NCBI GenBank assembly: GCA_004298725.1
Contig: SCQA01000006.1
Span: 1 to 7,907 of the forward strand
DNA length: 7,907 nt
DNA from: a bacterium
GTDB lineage: Bacteria > Desulfobacterota > GWC2-55-46
Direction: 5' to 3'
The notes under the pieces were generated by a model. That model did no database searches, was not told where the DNA came from, and saw nothing but the letters and a program-made list of their open reading frames with translations. Below are positions 6,945 to 7,907 of the stretch, in pieces (within the stretch, counting starts at the first letter, position 1; each line of letters starts with the position of its first letter). Position numbers and translations under genes: made by a program.

Positions 6945-7367
6945 ATGAAAACATTTAAGGTTGTATTGATTGCCATGTTGACAGTCGTGGCGATTGGTTT
7001 CGGAGGCGTCGTTCCGTTTACACCGCAAACAGACGCAATGGCTGATAGCAAGGCGGAGGCTCTGGGGTTAAAGCCGGTAAAGACCGCGGAGGTTTGCATG
7101 GTTAACAACGCCTTCATGGGTAAGGCGCAGATACCCGTTAAAATTAACGGCAAGACGTATTACGGTTGTTGCAAAAACTGCGCTAAGCGGTTAAAAGGCG
7201 AGCGCTCGGCGAGGTACTCAAAAGACCCGCTGACCGGAAAGGAAGTTGACAAGGCCGCGGCTTTCATAGCCGCCAAGCCGGACGGAGACGTGTTGTATTT
7301 TGAATCAGAGGAAACGGCGCATAACTACGGCGTGGAGAGCGAGGAAGGGCAAACCCACGGACACTGA
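6945..7367 (+). CDS. Secreted TRASH/YHS-type Cys metal-binding protein with a Cys-less second repeat
   Basis: This is a 140-residue protein. A Sec signal peptide (MKTFK, hydrophobic 6-24, probable cleavage after AMA at residue 33) sends it to the periplasm. The first unit has C51 in EVCMVNN, then YYGCCKNC with C75, C76 and C79. That is the TRASH-like pattern of one early Cys plus a later Cys cluster, known or proposed to bind copper and other soft metals. The second unit, from DPLTG (94-98) to VLYFESEET (116-124), matches the YHS framework of the protein encoded at 7666-7887, but its Cys positions hold T97, E120 and T124. The protein ends in HGH. It lies 51 bases after the pump gene with no terminator visible between them. 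A periplasmic metal-binding or donor role is inferred. Confidence 0.75.
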   Translation: MKTFKVVLIAMLTVVAIGFGGVVPFTPQTDAMADSKAEALGLKPVKTAEVCMVNNAFMGKAQIPVKINGKTYYGCCKNCAKRLKGERSARYSKDPLTGKEVDKAAAFIAAKPDGDVLYFESEETAHNYGVESEEGQTHGH

Positions 7368-7375
7368 AAAGGAGG
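7368..7375 (+). promoter_or_regulatory. Ribosome-binding site choosing GTG 7383
   Basis: AAAGGAGG directly follows the preceding stop codon and sits 7 bases before GTG 7383. It supports a GTG start for the DUF5676-like gene. Confidence 0.65.
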
Positions 7376-7382
7376 CGCGTTA

Positions 7383-7651
7383 GTGATAGACGTCAAGGCG
7401 GCTTCACTCGGTTTTTCATTTACGGTCGCGGCGGTGTATATTGTGTGCGCGCTCGCGTTTTATTTTTTCGGGTCGGCCGCGCTCGAGCTTTTCAACACTT
7501 GGGCGCACGGCGTTGACCTTTCAAGGATTGCGGTTTCAAGCCCGAGAACAACCGTTGGTTTTTTACCGGCCTTGTAAGCGTTTTTATCTTTTCGTATTTA
7601 TCAGCCGCGCTCTTCGCGCTAATTTATAACGCTTTTTGCAAAAAGCAGTGA
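7383..7651 (+). CDS. DUF5676-like small membrane protein, split by a -1 frameshift
   Basis: Read in one frame from GTG 7383, translation stops at TAA 7575-7577 after 64 residues, leaving one transmembrane helix (about 10-33). Shifting to the -1 frame at 7565 opens 28 more codons to tandem stops TGA-TAA (7649-7654). These give TGLVSVFIFSYLSAALFALI and then YNAF plus CKKQ, clearly a second transmembrane helix. The joined 89-residue product has two helices, a WAHGVDLS linker (40-47) and an ALIYN end, resembling DUF5676 proteins found beside copper-handling genes (recognised from memory). The break is at six Ts (7559-7564): one more T would restore the frame. It may be a sequencing error, a true mutation, or programmed frameshifting on the T TTT TTA heptamer. 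Function unknown; it sits between two Cys-rich metal-binding proteins. Confidence 0.68.
7559..7565 (+). other. T TTT TTA slippery heptamer at the frame break
   Basis: In the zero frame the codons read GGT TTT TTA, so bases 7559-7565 form X XXY YYZ with X=Y=T and Z=A. This is the same heptamer as the HIV-1 gag-pol shift site. A -1 slip here continues at ACC (7565) into the conserved second helix. The zero-frame stop comes three codons after TTA. No clear downstream hairpin or strong upstream Shine-Dalgarno-like stimulator is visible, so programmed use is unproven. Confidence 0.45.
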
Positions 7652-7656
7652 TAACT

Positions 7657-7661
7657 GGAGG
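7657..7661 (+). promoter_or_regulatory. Ribosome-binding site choosing ATG 7666
   Basis: GGAGG lies 4 bases before ATG 7666. The frame is open back to a TTG at 7636, but that codon lies inside the preceding gene with no ribosome-binding site, and it would put a non-family extension ahead of the YHS motif. Confidence 0.6.
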
Positions 7662-7665
7662 CGAT

Positions 7666-7887
7666 ATGGCGAAAGACCCGATATGCGGCATGGATGTTGA
7701 CGAAAAAGGCGCGGAGTTCATGACGCACCTTGAGCACGAAACCTTTTATTTTTGCTCAAAGGCGTGTCAGGAGCGTTTTGAAACTGAAAAGGGGTTAATA
7801 GACCCGGACCAAGCAAAGGGCTGGGCTAAAAGGGTCGTCAGCGGTATTTTGAAAGAACCAAAAAACAAACCTCCAAAGTGCCACTGA
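7666..7887 (+). CDS. Small cytosolic YHS-domain protein
   Basis: This 73-residue protein is almost entirely a YHS domain. AKDPICGMDVD at the N-terminus (C7) is followed by TFYFCSKACQERF (C30 and C34). These are the canonical Cys positions of YHS/TRASH domains, which also occur at the N-termini of some copper P-type ATPases. There is no signal peptide, so it should act in the cytoplasm, perhaps as a metal chaperone or buffer. A C-terminal tail of about 30 residues is rich in Lys and ends in KCH (C72, H73), a possible additional ligand. It starts 14 bases after the end of the DUF5676-like gene and shares its framework with the second half of the TRASH protein at 6945-7367. The domain call is confident; the metal and partner are inferred from context. 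Confidence 0.85.
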   Translation: MAKDPICGMDVDEKGAEFMTHLEHETFYFCSKACQERFETEKGLIDPDQAKGWAKRVVSGILKEPKNKPPKCH

Positions 7888-7902
7888 TATAAGAGGTGTT
7901 GT

Positions 7903-7907
7903 ATGCA
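7903..7907 (+). CDS. Start of a further operon gene (cut by the window edge)
   Basis: ATG at 7903 is preceded by AAGAGGTG (7891-7898), a good Shine-Dalgarno sequence 4 bases upstream, and lies 15 bases after the YHS stop. This is the spacing seen elsewhere in the operon, so a further co-transcribed gene is likely. Only one codon and two bases are visible, so its product cannot be named. Confidence 0.5.

Noticed and set aside
6923..6958. Short reading frame ATG 6923 to TAA 6956-6958 (11 codons) overlapping the start of the TRASH gene, considered as a leader peptide
   Set aside because: It has no Shine-Dalgarno sequence, and its own bases contain the ribosome-binding site of the real gene; nothing in its sequence suggests a regulatory peptide.
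6662..7153. Long minus-strand open frame across the end of the pump gene and the start of the TRASH gene
   Set aside because: It is antisense to two well-recognised coding regions, crosses their boundary, has no family resemblance and reflects codon bias on the plus strand.
7441..7629. Plus-strand frame beginning at ATG 7441, considered as a separate small protein
   Set aside because: It is the +1 frame of the DUF5676-like gene and gives an Arg/Ser-rich sequence. The real continuation is in the -1 frame from 7565, which yields a hydrophobic helix and tandem stops.

Overview
The window is one co-directional plus-strand locus from a Gram-negative bacterium and reads as a copper/silver efflux operon. 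A Gram-negative host is inferred from the complete tripartite RND pump, which includes an outer-membrane channel, and from the tail of a beta-barrel protein at the left edge. The moderate GC content and frequent ATA (Ile) and AGG (Arg) codons resemble deltaproteobacterial or Nitrospirota-like lineages. That placement is only an impression, because no phylogenetic marker is present.

Layout: bases 1-82 are the last 26 codons of an outer-membrane-type protein, followed by a candidate hairpin terminator near 109-127. A regulatory region (about 126-190) carries two 19-bp perfect dyads, identical except for the central 3 bases, that overlap a good sigma70-type promoter. Next come a BlaI/MecI/CopY-family repressor (195-641), a secreted FixH/YtkA-like protein (687-1082), a CusC/TolC-type channel (1103-2380), a CusB-type adaptor (2377-3771) and a CusA-type heavy-metal RND transporter (3792-6893). 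The 3' part holds three small metal-handling genes: a secreted TRASH/YHS-type Cys protein (6945-7367), a DUF5676-like two-helix membrane protein broken by a -1 frameshift (7383-7651), and a small cytosolic YHS protein (7666-7887). A ribosome-binding site and ATG at 7903 open another gene at the right edge.

Working model (inference): the repressor binds the two dyads and shuts off its own operon. Metal stress relieves repression, and the CusCBA-like pump then expels Cu(I)/Ag(I) from the periplasm. The CusA-type protein keeps the methionine triad, the transmembrane methionines and the proton-relay residues known for E. coli CusA. The FixH-like, TRASH, DUF5676-like and YHS proteins look like accessory metal binders or chaperones on both sides of the inner membrane.

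The most unusual points are the frameshift in the DUF5676-like gene, which sits exactly on an in-frame T TTT TTA heptamer; the duplicated TACA-N3-TGTA operators; the repressor with no BlaR1-type sensor and no CopY-type cysteine cluster; and the TRASH protein whose second half is a YHS-like unit that has lost its cysteines.
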